Assembly: GCA_905480425.1 (NCBI GenBank)
Contig: CAJQQG010000005.1
Location: 1-64,000, forward strand
From: an uncultured Flavobacteriaceae bacterium
GTDB taxonomy: Bacteria > Bacteroidota > Bacteroidia > Flavobacteriales > Flavobacteriaceae
Direction of reading: 5' to 3'
DNA: 64,000 bases
Numbering within the stretch: position 1 is the stretch's first letter; each line of letters opens with the position of its first letter. The notes under the pieces were generated by a model. That model made no database searches. It was given only the letters and a program-made list of their open reading frames with translations, and was not told where the DNA came from. This document shows, one piece after another, positions 1 through 7,303 of this stretch. Made by a program: the position numbers and the translations under genes.

Positions 1-255
1 ATCAGCTCCTAAACCTGCATTTCCAATATTTTTGGTGAGCATATTGCTTCCAGCAAGATATCCTTGTTGTATGGTTTTAAAGTCATCTTCTGCATGTGCC
101 CAAGCTAGGCCATAAGAAACTTCTGCATCGGTAGCTGCAAAGATGTGAGGCACCCCATAAGCATCTCTTACAATGTCAATATGTTCGGGATCTATTTGGC
201 CATGAATCATGGAATATATAAGACAACACATTGCTAGTGGTAGACGAAAAAGCAT
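1..255 (-). CDS. Penicillin acylase family protein, N-terminal part (cut by window start)
   Basis: The 85 visible codons run from ATG at 255 to the window edge. A hydrophobic leader (about residues 1-18, ending near IHGQ) indicates export. The next segment, IDIVRDAYGVPHIFAAT followed by AEVSYGLAWAHAEDDF, is the typical start of the alpha chain of S45 N-terminal nucleophile hydrolases (penicillin/acyl-homoserine-lactone acylases). In this family a periplasmic precursor is self-cleaved and hydrolyses amide bonds of acylated substrates. The catalytic Ser at the beta-chain N-terminus lies outside the window, so activity and substrate cannot be judged. It is divergent from the DUF1080 gene at 361. 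Confidence 0.8.
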   Translation of the reverse strand, partial: MLFRLPLAMCCLIYSMIHGQIDPEHIDIVRDAYGVPHIFAATDAEVSYGLAWAHAEDDFKTIQQGYLAGSNMLTKNIGNAGLGAD

Positions 256-360
256 AATTAATTTTTGCTGAAGATATCAAAACTTTTAAAATATTATGTA
301 TAAATAATTGCATCTATTTAACTGAAATTTATATATATTCAATATTCAAAATAAAATCAA

Positions 361-951
361 ATGAACAAATTTTTTTTACTTTTTGTTATAGTTTTTTTTA
401 CTCAGAGTGTTGTTTCTCAGGAATCATTATTTAATGGTAAAAACCTTGAAGGTTGGAATATTCACGGGACAGAATTGTGGTATGTGGATCATGGGCTTTT
501 AGTTTGTGAAAGTGGTCCAGATAAAGCTTATGGTTATTTGTCTACCACAAAATATTATGATGATTTTGAATTGACTCTTGAATTTAAACAAGAGGCAGAT
601 GGAAATAGTGGTATATTTATTCGTTCCACTGTCGAGGGAACTAAAGTAAGTGGTTGGCAGGTAGAAGTTGCTCCTCCCGGAAGCAATTCTGGTGGCGTTT
701 ACGAATCTTATGGACGTGGCTGGTTAATAAAACCTACGAAAGAAAAAGACAAAGCCCTTAAGATGGGTGATTGGAATCAGATGCGTATTCGTGTTGTTGG
801 AAATCAAATCGACACATGGTTAAATGGTACTGAAATGATTTCTTTAAATGATGAAAAAATTGGTCAAGGAAAAGGATCCATTGCACTTCAAATTCATGAC
901 GGTGGCGGTATCAAAGTACGCTGGAAAAATCTTCAAGTAATTTCTTTATAG
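361..951 (+). CDS. Secreted DUF1080 (3-keto-disaccharide hydrolase-like) protein
   Basis: This 196-aa protein has a signal peptide (about residues 1-19, cut after VVSQ) followed by one DUF1080 concanavalin-like beta-sandwich. The domain opens with the characteristic SLFNGKNLEGWNI and continues through DDFELTLEFK and GNSGIFIRS to IKVRWKNLQV at the end. Members are periplasmic or secreted carbohydrate-acting proteins; some hydrolyse 3-keto-glycosides. Length fits a single-domain member without fusions. The ATG at 361 is the only start that gives the signal peptide. Its last six bases overlap the convergent pterin dehydratase gene. The substrate is not predictable from sequence. Confidence 0.85.
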   Translation: MNKFFLLFVIVFFTQSVVSQESLFNGKNLEGWNIHGTELWYVDHGLLVCESGPDKAYGYLSTTKYYDDFELTLEFKQEADGNSGIFIRSTVEGTKVSGWQVEVAPPGSNSGGVYESYGRGWLIKPTKEKDKALKMGDWNQMRIRVVGNQIDTWLNGTEMISLNDEKIGQGKGSIALQIHDGGGIKVRWKNLQVISL

Positions 952-1227
952 GCTGATTTGATCAATTAGCTTTGCTAAATCAAAATCTTTTTGAGAAAGC
1001 CCACCAACATCTTTAGTTGTTAGCTTTATAATAACTAATAAGTAATTATTGGTTATAATTGGGTGGTGATTATTTTCTTCAGAAATCGTTGCTATTTTAT
1101 TTATATAACTAATAGCATTTCGAAAACTTTTAAAATGAATTTCTTTACAAAGGAGACCCAAATCAATCTGCCATGAGTCTATTAGTGAAATTTGTTCTTT
1201 AATTTCTTCAGGACTTAACAGATGCAT
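946..1227 (-). CDS. Pterin-4a-carbinolamine dehydratase
   Basis: This 93-aa cytoplasmic protein covers the whole PCD/DCoH fold. The signature is visible as EENNHHPIITNNY (the conserved paired His-Pro, residues about 51-64) and LTTKDVGGLSQKDFDLA near the C-terminus. The family dehydrates 4a-hydroxytetrahydropterin, recycling the pterin cofactor of aromatic amino acid hydroxylases. No hydroxylase gene lies in the window, so the partner is unknown. The start codon directly follows the stop of a 30-codon upstream ORF (TAA-ATG), suggesting translational coupling. Confidence 0.9.
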   Translation of the reverse strand: MHLLSPEEIKEQISLIDSWQIDLGLLCKEIHFKSFRNAISYINKIATISEENNHHPIITNNYLLVIIKLTTKDVGGLSQKDFDLAKLIDQISL

Positions 1228-1320
1228 TTAGGTATAATATAAACTAGTTACAATTCTGTATACAACATAAATTCCTGTTACTGACCATACCCACCATCTA
1301 TTCTTTATATACCATTCCAT
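1228..1320 (-). CDS. Micro-ORF, 30-aa Trp/Tyr-rich putative membrane peptide
   Basis: An ATG at 1320 opens 30 codons ending in TAA at 1228, with the ATG of the pterin dehydratase gene starting on the next base. The product begins MEWYIKNRWWVWSVTGIYVV, a basic/aromatic head running into a short hydrophobic stretch that could cross the membrane once. There is no Shine-Dalgarno, as is normal in this phylum. The perfect abutment with the downstream start and the coherent membrane-like composition argue for a real gene, but no homologue can be checked. It could alternatively be a leader ORF controlling the dehydratase. Confidence 0.5.
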   Translation of the reverse strand: MEWYIKNRWWVWSVTGIYVVYRIVTSLYYT

Positions 1321-1328
1321 ACTTTTTT

Positions 1329-1568
1329 TTAATTAGTTTTATTACATTCACCTTCTTGATAGTTTAAGATACCATTACTATCCGCAATACAATCATTTGA
1401 ATATGTATTTCCATCACAACCACAAACAGGTGCGTAAATTTCATAGCAAACAGTTAATTCATCTACAAGATTTTGATCTATACAAAGTTTTTCAGGCTCA
1501 ATTACATTAATATCGTTACAATTAATAAATAATAGCATTAAAATAAAAGGAAGAAGCTTCTTTTTCAT
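1329..1568 (-). CDS. Kazal-type protease inhibitor lipoprotein
   Basis: This 79-aa product has an N-terminal hydrophobic segment ending in LLFINC, a Bacteroidota-style lipobox with Cys17 as the lipidation site. A single Kazal domain with six cysteines follows, including the hallmark APVCGCDGNTYSNDC and the terminal GEC. Kazal domains are tight inhibitors of serine proteases. On the cell surface this protein could protect against secreted or host proteases; that role is inferred. It lies directly upstream of, and on the same strand as, the micro-ORF and pterin dehydratase (gap of 8 bp), so it may share their transcript. Confidence 0.85.
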   Translation of the reverse strand: MKKKLLPFILMLLFINCNDINVIEPEKLCIDQNLVDELTVCYEIYAPVCGCDGNTYSNDCIADSNGILNYQEGECNKTN

Positions 1569-1731
1569 TCCGCTAAATTAATTACTATTTTCTTTTAAAG
1601 TGTTCATCAAATTTTTTTTTTTAAATTTATAATATGGATAATTTGATCTAAACTCAAAAAAACATTAGTCACTACTTTGTTTTGTTACTTGAGTTTTCGC
1701 ATTTCTTTATTTTATAAAATAGCTAAGAAAA

Positions 1732-2748
1732 TTGTTTAAAAAAGTTTTTTTGTCAGTTATAATAGTTTTTATCCTTCTAAATACAATGATTTTTGGAGGG
1801 ATAAGAATTTTTTTAAATTTAAATGATGTTCCTATTTATAACTATAGATTAATATATGATTTTATATTCAGTAATAATGATATTAATCAGTTTGATAATT
1901 TATCTAAATTATTAGGATACAATAAAAATGATAAGCTTTTGATAATTCATGCTGATGATTTAGGTTTATCTAATTCTGTAAATCAAGCTTCTTTTGAGGC
2001 GCTAAACAATAGTTATGTAAACTCAGCTAGTGTAATGATTCCTGCACCAAATACAGAGGAGGTGGCAGACTATTTTAAAGAAAATCCTGATATAGATTTA
2101 GGTCTTCACTTGACTTTTACATCTGAATGGAAAGATTTTAAATGGCATGGTATTAGTCATAAAGACTCTATATCAACTTTAATAAATGATAACGGTAATT
2201 TTTATGAAAATAAAAAAGAAGTTATCAAAAATTCTAATCCACAGGACATAAGGAAAGAATTACAAGCTCAGATAGATTATGCAATATCTATTGGAATAAA
2301 ACCAACACATCTTGATAGTCATGAAGGAGTCTTGTTTTTTTCACCAGAATTTTTCAAAATTTATCTTGATATTTCAGAAAAAAATAGACTTCCTGTATTT
2401 GTTCCAAAACTTTTAGCACCACATTTTAATAGTGATTTTCCACAACCAAAAAATTTAGTTTTTATAAAAATGTACATGGCTGATAAAAATATATCTTTTG
2501 ATAATTGGGCTGAATATTATGAATCAATACTAAATAATTTAAGTCCAGGATTAAACGAAATTATTGTTCATCTTGGTTTAGATAATAATGAAATGAAAAA
2601 AATAACTTCAAATAGAATTGATTTTGGTTCAAAGTGGAGAAATTTAGATTATGATGTAGTATCTAGTGCTCAATTTAGGGAATCACTAATTAAAAATGAC
2701 ATTAAATTAGTAACATGGCGAGAAATTAAAGACATATTATATCCATAG
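1732..2748 (+). CDS. Membrane-anchored ChbG/YdjC family deacetylase-like protein
   Basis: The protein has 338 residues from a TTG start at 1732, chosen because it gives a complete N-terminal membrane anchor (about residues 6-28); the next ATG would cut it. The ChbG/YdjC carbohydrate deacetylase domain begins around residue 68 with LLIIHADDLGLS, then DLGLHLTFTSEW and PTHLDSHEG. These contain the Asp and His residues that bind the metal in ChbG. Family members deacetylate chito-oligosaccharides or related glycans. A shorter paralogue without the anchor is encoded at 37235-38080. The extra N-terminal region of about 65 residues is not typical. Confidence 0.82.
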   Translation: MFKKVFLSVIIVFILLNTMIFGGIRIFLNLNDVPIYNYRLIYDFIFSNNDINQFDNLSKLLGYNKNDKLLIIHADDLGLSNSVNQASFEALNNSYVNSASVMIPAPNTEEVADYFKENPDIDLGLHLTFTSEWKDFKWHGISHKDSISTLINDNGNFYENKKEVIKNSNPQDIRKELQAQIDYAISIGIKPTHLDSHEGVLFFSPEFFKIYLDISEKNRLPVFVPKLLAPHFNSDFPQPKNLVFIKMYMADKNISFDNWAEYYESILNNLSPGLNEIIVHLGLDNNEMKKITSNRIDFGSKWRNLDYDVVSSAQFRESLIKNDIKLVTWREIKDILYP

Positions 2749-2829
2749 ATGAATTAAAACACCAAAATTTGCCAACTTATTGATTTATATGTTTTTATTA
2801 TATTTACCTTAATCAACTAAACAATCATA

Positions 2830-3471
2830 ATGAAAAAACTACTTTTATTTATCATGGCAGTAAGCTTATCTGCTTGTAATAATCTTGTCTCAGAAGCAAC
2901 TGGAACGGATATAGAAAAAATAAATGGTGAGCCTGAAGGACCCCATACATCTTCTGAATGGAAAATATGGGCTTACAGTACAGCTGCACCTTCATATATT
3001 GCTTCAGATTGCACTGTAATAGATGTTGATGGAACTGTACTTAGAGAAGGAACAAATGGATGGACAGCTATGGCTGCTAATCCAAGAGGAATGGCTAATC
3101 CTGAAAATGGATGGGATAATCCTCATGAGGCAATGCCTATGGTAGGTGATGCCCAAGCCATGAAATGGGCTATGGCTTACATGGGAGGAAAAACACCTCA
3201 GATGGACCACGATGGATGGGCATGGATGCTTCACGGCGACATGGGAGAAGACAACACTAAGCATTTAGTTCTAAATAAAGAGGATGCTGCCGAAGGCCAG
3301 TGGATTGAATCAGGACCTCATTTAATGCTATTTCCAAAAGATCCAGCTACCCTAGAAGGGAACACTACCGACTTTATGACTGGTGCTCCTTACATCATGT
3401 TTAAAGGAACTGGTTACGATCATCTTATGATTCCCGTGGAAAACTATTTTGATTATCAACCACAACAATAA
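2830..3471 (+). CDS. Secreted lipoprotein of unknown function, Trp/Met-rich
   Basis: This 213-aa protein has a clear lipobox, LSAC, at residues 13-16. The mature part is unusually rich in Met, Trp, Gly, Asp and Pro, for example DGTVLREGTNGWTAMAANP and DHDGWAWMLHGDMGED. I do not recognise a named domain. The DGTVLREGTNGW segment recalls uncharacterised secreted proteins of environmental bacteria, but this is from memory. The many Met, His and Asp residues could bind a metal such as copper; that is speculation. It is monocistronic: a strong hairpin follows at 3484. Confidence 0.6.
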   Translation: MKKLLLFIMAVSLSACNNLVSEATGTDIEKINGEPEGPHTSSEWKIWAYSTAAPSYIASDCTVIDVDGTVLREGTNGWTAMAANPRGMANPENGWDNPHEAMPMVGDAQAMKWAMAYMGGKTPQMDHDGWAWMLHGDMGEDNTKHLVLNKEDAAEGQWIESGPHLMLFPKDPATLEGNTTDFMTGAPYIMFKGTGYDHLMIPVENYFDYQPQQ

Positions 3472-3483
3472 ATATTGTTTAAC

Positions 3484-3512
3484 AATATCCCCTTATTAAT
3501 AGAGGGGATATT
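3484..3512 (+). terminator. Rho-independent terminator after the lipoprotein gene
   Basis: A perfect 10-bp inverted repeat, AATATCCCCT (3484-3493) and AGGGGATATT (3503-3512), has a 9-nt loop and is followed by a T-rich stretch. It starts 12 bp after the stop codon of the gene ending at 3471. Confidence 0.75.
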
Positions 3513-3605
3513 TGTTTAAATCAAAATTCATTGATACGATCCTTGTAAATAAGGTTTCAATTTTTTTTCACTTATTGTCTTAATTTTGGATATTATATAT
3601 TTTTA

Positions 3606-3763
3606 TTATTTCATTGAAAGACCAAACCAGATAACACCAAAACCACCAATCATCATCAATACTGCAATTGATTTTAAAAAAACTATTTTTTTTATAAATC
3701 AAAAATAATTTAAATAGCATTGAGACAAAAATAAATACAACTGCAATACTAATGCATTGAGTT
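3606..3763 (-). pseudogene. Probable decayed small two-TM membrane protein (frameshifted)
   Basis: This is the only coding-like material in the 427-bp gap between 3471 and 3899. On the minus strand one frame reads CISIAVVFIFVSMLFKLFLI and, past an 8-base homopolymer (T on plus, 3686-3693), the next frame reads IVFLKSIAVLMMIGGFGVIW and ends GLSMK-stop at 3606. Joined, these make two membrane segments separated by a short basic loop, as in many small Flavobacteriia membrane proteins. No in-frame ATG is present and the frames are offset by one base. Either a frameshift killed the gene or the homopolymer is miscounted. Confidence 0.4.
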
Positions 3764-3898
3764 TATAAAAAAGTATAGCCAAACTAAAGGTATTTTATCT
3801 TCAGAAATTACCAATAACTGTTTTAAGACACTTTTCTAATTAATCGTTAAAGTTGTTTATTTCCAAACTTTACTAATAATTGAGTTAAATTTAAAAAT

Positions 3899-4627
3899 AT
3901 GAAGTTATTTTATTTCATTTTATTCTTGCTTACTACTTTACTACTTTCAAATGAATGCCTAGGACAAAAGCCCGGTAGTGATTTAGAATACACCTTTAAA
4001 AGAGGAGATTTTAACGGAATAGGAAAGTGGTACATGGGGAGAGAAATTTCTTATGTAATGGGATTTGAAGGAATTAGTTGGCTAGAAAGATTCGATCGAG
4101 AAAAAGAAGAAAATGTTTCTACTTTGATTAAAAACATGAAAATTAAATTTAATGATACCATTGCAGATATTGGAGCTGGTTCTGGGTATCATGTATTTAG
4201 ATTAGCTCCATTAGCCAAAAAAGGCCTCATTTACGCAGTAGATATTCAAAGTGAAATGTTAATGGCAATTGAAATGACAAAAGAGTCTAGAAAAATTAGA
4301 AATATTGAAACAATTCTTGGAAATGAAAAAAGTGTTCATTTACCGAATAATTCAGTTGATAAAATTTTAATGGTTGACGTGTATCATGAGTTTAATTTTC
4401 CAGTTGAAATGATAGCCTCCATGAAAAACGCATTGAAATCTAATGGACAATTATTCTTAATCGAGTATAGAAAAGAAGACTCAAAAGTTCCCATTAAAAA
4501 AATACACAAAATGACTGAAAAACAAGCTGTGAAAGAAATGGAAGCCGCTGGCTTTAAGCTAAAAGAAAATATCGATAATCTTCCATGGCAGCATTGCATG
4601 GTTTTTATAAAAGATGAAAATAAGTGA
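3899..4627 (+). CDS. Exported SAM-dependent methyltransferase
   Basis: This 242-aa protein has an N-terminal signal peptide (about residues 1-22, ending CLGQ) in front of a class I SAM methyltransferase fold. Motif I is ADIGAGSGYHVFRLAP (about residues 89-104), the acidic end of beta2 is VDIQ, and the post-II region is VDVYHEF. The segment GKWYMGREISYVMGF, followed by WLERFDR, is a signature I associate with a family of such periplasmic methyltransferases. Export is unusual because SAM is cytoplasmic. The substrate is unknown. It is followed in the same direction by the flavin oxidoreductase gene, with a gap of 93 bp. Confidence 0.75.
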   Translation: MKLFYFILFLLTTLLLSNECLGQKPGSDLEYTFKRGDFNGIGKWYMGREISYVMGFEGISWLERFDREKEENVSTLIKNMKIKFNDTIADIGAGSGYHVFRLAPLAKKGLIYAVDIQSEMLMAIEMTKESRKIRNIETILGNEKSVHLPNNSVDKILMVDVYHEFNFPVEMIASMKNALKSNGQLFLIEYRKEDSKVPIKKIHKMTEKQAVKEMEAAGFKLKENIDNLPWQHCMVFIKDENK

Positions 4628-4720
4628 AAACTAAATTTTTATTTTACTCTATAATTCGCAGAAAAATCTTCTTGATAAATTACCTGTAATTACATTCAAT
4701 GTTTTTTTTAGTTTTAGGGT

Positions 4721-5686
4721 ATGGAAAAATTAACTTCTCAATTTTTAAAAGATACTGGCGCAAAAGTACCTATCGTATGTGGGCCGATGTACCCTGGTTC
4801 AAACCCAGAATTAGTTGCAGCTGTCTCAAATTCTGGGGGCTTTGGTGTTGTCCAACCACTTGCATTAACTATTCTTTATGGGCATGACTTTAGAGAAGGA
4901 TTACAATTGATTAAGAAATTGACTAAAAACCCCTTTGGGGTTAATTTCACGATTTTTGGAGGGGCAAATAAAAAGTACCATAAGCAAATGGACAGGTGGA
5001 TGAAAATTTCCATAGAAGAGGGGGTGAAATTTTTTTTAACTTCTTTAGGAAAACCTAATGAAATTGTAAAAGTAGCCAAACAGCATCAAATTAAGGTTTA
5101 CCATGACGTACCCAATAAAAAAGTAGCTTTAGCAATGAAAGATGCTGGAGTGGATGGATTGAATTGTATTAATTGGCGAGGTGGAGGACAAACTGGTATC
5201 CAGTCTGCTGAAAATTTTATAGAGGAATTGCATGATATTGGTATTCCCCTAATTTGTGCTGGTGGTATTAGCAATAAAGAAGATTATAAAAAAGCTCTAG
5301 AGATGGGATATGCAGGTGTTCAAATGGGTACAAGATTTTTAGCATCTCATGAGTGTAAAGTAACTCAAAGTTATAAGCAAGCAATTATTGAATCTTCAGA
5401 GGAGGACATTGTTTGGACCAATAAGATAGCAGGGAATAACTCCTCTGTTATTAAAACAAAAGATATAATGCAGGGTGGCTTAAGAACAGGTCCCATTATT
5501 AATTTTATGTTGCGAAAATCTAAATTAAAAAGGTACGCTCGAATGTATTTGATGAGCCGAGGACTTAAAAATTATAACAAAACTGCCTTTGACGATTCTG
5601 TTCAATTTTGGCAAGCTGGAAAAGGGGTTGGTAATATTAAATCTGTAAAATATGTAGCTAATATTATCGAAGAATTTTCTTTGTAA
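4721..5686 (+). CDS. Nitronate monooxygenase-like FMN oxidoreductase
   Basis: This 321-aa TIM-barrel protein belongs to the 2-nitropropane dioxygenase/FabK superfamily. It opens with VPIVCGPMYPGSNPELVAAV, and the phosphate-binding half shows ICAGGISNKEDYKKALEMGY then GVQMGTRFLAS, which holds FMN. In classical nitronate monooxygenases the segment after the GxDA motif is EAGGH with a catalytic His. Here it reads NWRGGGQTG, so Gln157 occupies that place. FMN binding is therefore likely, but nitronate oxidation is doubtful. An ATG at 4699 in another frame gives only a short spurious ORF. Confidence 0.8.
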   Translation: MEKLTSQFLKDTGAKVPIVCGPMYPGSNPELVAAVSNSGGFGVVQPLALTILYGHDFREGLQLIKKLTKNPFGVNFTIFGGANKKYHKQMDRWMKISIEEGVKFFLTSLGKPNEIVKVAKQHQIKVYHDVPNKKVALAMKDAGVDGLNCINWRGGGQTGIQSAENFIEELHDIGIPLICAGGISNKEDYKKALEMGYAGVQMGTRFLASHECKVTQSYKQAIIESSEEDIVWTNKIAGNNSSVIKTKDIMQGGLRTGPIINFMLRKSKLKRYARMYLMSRGLKNYNKTAFDDSVQFWQAGKGVGNIKSVKYVANIIEEFSL

Positions 5687-5780
5687 TGAAGAAGATAAGG
5701 ATAAGCCTAAATCAGTTCTTGGATTCTAAATTTAACCGTATTTAATATCTATCATTTATTTTTCTTTAACTACAAAGGGT

Positions 5781-5888
5781 TTAATCTCCACCCCAACTAT
5801 CTTGAAAAAAAATTCCTACTCCTAATTCTGCCCACAGATATAGAAAAAACAAAATTACTAGAATGATTAGGATGTGTTTTCGTTTCAT
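5781..5888 (-). CDS. 35-aa single-TM microprotein
   Basis: An ORF of 35 codons, ATG at 5888 and stop at 5781, encodes a Lys/Arg-rich head (MKRKH), one hydrophobic helix (ILIILVILFFLYLWAELGVG) and a short acidic tail. It obeys the positive-inside rule and is separated from neighbours. Proteins of this type, with a LYLWAELxVGIF-like core, recur in Bacteroidota genomes as far as I remember; the function is unknown. It is too short for most gene callers. Confidence 0.6.
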   Translation of the reverse strand: MKRKHILIILVILFFLYLWAELGVGIFFQDSWGGD

Positions 5889-5925
5889 TTAAATTATATC
5901 CAAACATACTAATTCAATCTCAAAG

Positions 5926-6072
5926 TTATTTTTTAAACACCTTGATTAGATAATAAACACCTAAAGACCCTAATCCTGCTATTAATAATTTATCAGCATA
6001 TTGCCAAGACATTAATTTAAAGAGAATAGCAAAACAAGTAATTGAAAACCCAATATATTTTACTTTTTCCAT
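5926..6072 (-). CDS. 48-aa two-TM membrane protein, GldL N-terminus-like
   Basis: The reading frame extends further upstream, but the ATG at 6072 (MEKVKYIGFSITCFAILFKL) gives the natural start: two short membrane helices joined by FKLMSWQYADKL and ending in VFKK. The FKxMxWxxAD loop resembles the FKIMHWPGAD-type loop of GldL-like Bacteroidota membrane proteins, without the long cytoplasmic part of GldL. The role is unknown. It is in the same orientation as the 35-aa gene downstream, which starts 38 bp away. Confidence 0.55.
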   Translation of the reverse strand: MEKVKYIGFSITCFAILFKLMSWQYADKLLIAGLGSLGVYYLIKVFKK

Positions 6073-6254
6073 ATACGCAAAGCTACTAATTCCATCCACT
6101 AAATATATACAATCGTATTCTAAAACCCACAAATGAATAGGTCAGATAAAGAATTAAGAAAACTGTTGTTTAGAAATAATTATCCTGTATGCAATACCTT
6201 CCAGAGTATTTAATAATTATCACAAGTGTGAAAAGATGTGATAAGAGGAACAAT

Positions 6255-6338
6255 TTAATACGCTTCTACAAGAATACCTATAATCATTACTATTATTAAA
6301 CTACAAAGAGTTATTATTATTTTTTGATCTTCACACAT
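6255..6338 (-). CDS. 27-aa micro-membrane protein, second of a tandem pair
   Basis: ATG at 6338 to stop at 6255. The product starts MCEDQKIIITLCSLIIVMII and ends GILVEAY: a short polar head carrying DQK followed by one hydrophobic helix. It is clearly related to the 32-aa product of the ORF immediately upstream, which begins MSTDQKLILVICFFIAVIIV. Only 6 bases separate the upstream stop from this start, so the two are probably co-transcribed. The function is unknown; small toxin-like or membrane-complex subunits are possibilities that the sequence cannot separate. Confidence 0.5.
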   Translation of the reverse strand: MCEDQKIIITLCSLIIVMIIGILVEAY

Positions 6339-6344
6339 TGCGTT

Positions 6345-6443
6345 TTATATATTTATAGCTTCTGTAAGATCTGATATGAACATCACTATAATTACAGCAA
6401 TAAAAAAACATATTACTAGTATTAATTTTTGATCTGTACTCAT
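6345..6443 (-). CDS. 32-aa micro-membrane protein, first of a tandem pair
   Basis: ATG at 6443 to stop at 6345. The product begins MSTDQKLILVICFFIAVIIV and ends SDLTEAINI. A polar N-terminus with DQK precedes a single hydrophobic helix and a short acidic tail. It shares the head motif, length class and layout with the ORF at 6255-6338, which argues for gene duplication and against chance open frames. A longer minus-strand frame across the same bases (6331-6525) is a shadow without protein-like composition. Confidence 0.5.
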   Translation of the reverse strand: MSTDQKLILVICFFIAVIIVMFISDLTEAINI

Positions 6444-6572
6444 TATATTTTATTAAAGCAGCGAACTTATAAAAATTAATTATTAAGGACTTACAGGACG
6501 TTACTTCATTTATACTGCAGACCATTAGAAAATTAACATTTAACTTATTTTTTCATTGTAATCTAAAAAAAA

Positions 6573-6594
6573 ACCCCCTTGATTAAAAGGGGGT
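6573..6594 (-). terminator. Terminator downstream of the 6620-7303 gene
   Basis: The inverted repeat ACCCCCTT (6573-6580) and AAGGGGGT (6587-6594) has a 6-nt loop. On the minus strand it is followed by a run of T (complement of 6565-6572). It lies 26 bp past the stop of the secreted protein gene at 6620. Confidence 0.75.
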
Positions 6595-6619
6595 GTTTTG
6601 TAATAGATTTTTTTTATAA

Positions 6620-7303
6620 TTAATATCTCTTTAAATTTGAAACCATATAGTCTCTAACATTTTCAACCTTTCCTCTTTCGCCTAAAAGTTTTATAAACTC
6701 ACTTTGCTTTTGTAATTCGTCTAAAAGCATTACGTGTTCGTGATCATCTTTGCCTGAAACACCTACCCAGTGAGTTGCACCATTAGGATGATTTATATCA
6801 TAAGTTCCAAAAGCTGCCCAGCGACCTTCAAATTGTTTTTTAAATTTTTTCAGAATTTTATCGTGAGCTATTTTAAATTGGATGGGATCACTTGCTTTTA
6901 TGTCCCAAATATGATCCCATTTATAATCTTCATTAGTTCCATCTTGTTCACTAAGAACTCTTCCCATGTAGGATTCACCGTATTTTTCTACATAATTTTC
7001 CGTTTGAGAAAACCAAAGAGGAGCTTTGTCCCATATATCAGTCCCTTCCCATAGATCTTCACCTATTTCCCAGTACCATAAAAATCTATGAGTCATACCA
7101 TCGTCAGCACCTTTCCCGAGTTTTTGAAGAGCAAACCCTCCTTTGTTAGGTTTTATATCCTTGCAGCATGTTTCGTAAGCTTCCTCCAACTTGGATTCTA
7201 GGTAATCTTTTGCTTTAACTTCTTGTACATTAAATACAATTGTTTGTGCCGAGACAAAAACAGAAATAAGAAATAAAGGAATTAAATAAAATATTTTTTT
7301 CAT
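6620..7303 (-). CDS. Secreted alpha+beta-barrel-like protein, paralogue A
   Basis: This 227-aa protein has a signal peptide (cut after VSAQ, about residue 20). The mature part appears to contain two ABM/NIPSNAP-like halves: an N-terminal strand IVFNVQEVKAKDY with the aromatic segment MTHRFLWYWEIG, and a C-terminal half with THWVGVSGKDDHEHVMLLDE. Dimeric alpha+beta barrels of this kind are found in monooxygenases and ligand-binding proteins, but no catalytic residues can be assigned. It is one of three neighbouring secreted genes (also 7658-8416 and 8533-9204) sharing the MKKxxFLL signal and a nearly identical 5' leader, each with its own terminator. The fold assignment is inference. Confidence 0.6.
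   Translation of the reverse strand: MKKIFYLIPLFLISVFVSAQTIVFNVQEVKAKDYLESKLEEAYETCCKDIKPNKGGFALQKLGKGADDGMTHRFLWYWEIGEDLWEGTDIWDKAPLWFSQTENYVEKYGESYMGRVLSEQDGTNEDYKWDHIWDIKASDPIQFKIAHDKILKKFKKQFEGRWAAFGTYDINHPNGATHWVGVSGKDDHEHVMLLDELQKQSEFIKLLGERGKVENVRDYMVSNLKRY

Noticed and set aside
3004..3264. 86-codon minus-strand ORF inside the lipoprotein gene
   Set aside because: Antisense to a well-supported lipoprotein gene; Cys/His/Ser-rich shadow caused by the Met/Trp/Gly codons on the sense strand.
6133..6213. Plus-strand 26-codon ORF starting MNRSDKELRK
   Set aside because: Short, no downstream or upstream signals, and a composition that could be chance. It is antisense to the tail end of a longer minus-strand frame; not reported as a gene.
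6331..6525. 64-codon minus-strand ORF over the micro-protein pair
   Set aside because: Different frame from the two micro-ORFs, with irregular Cys/Tyr/Arg composition and no membrane or domain pattern; a shadow.
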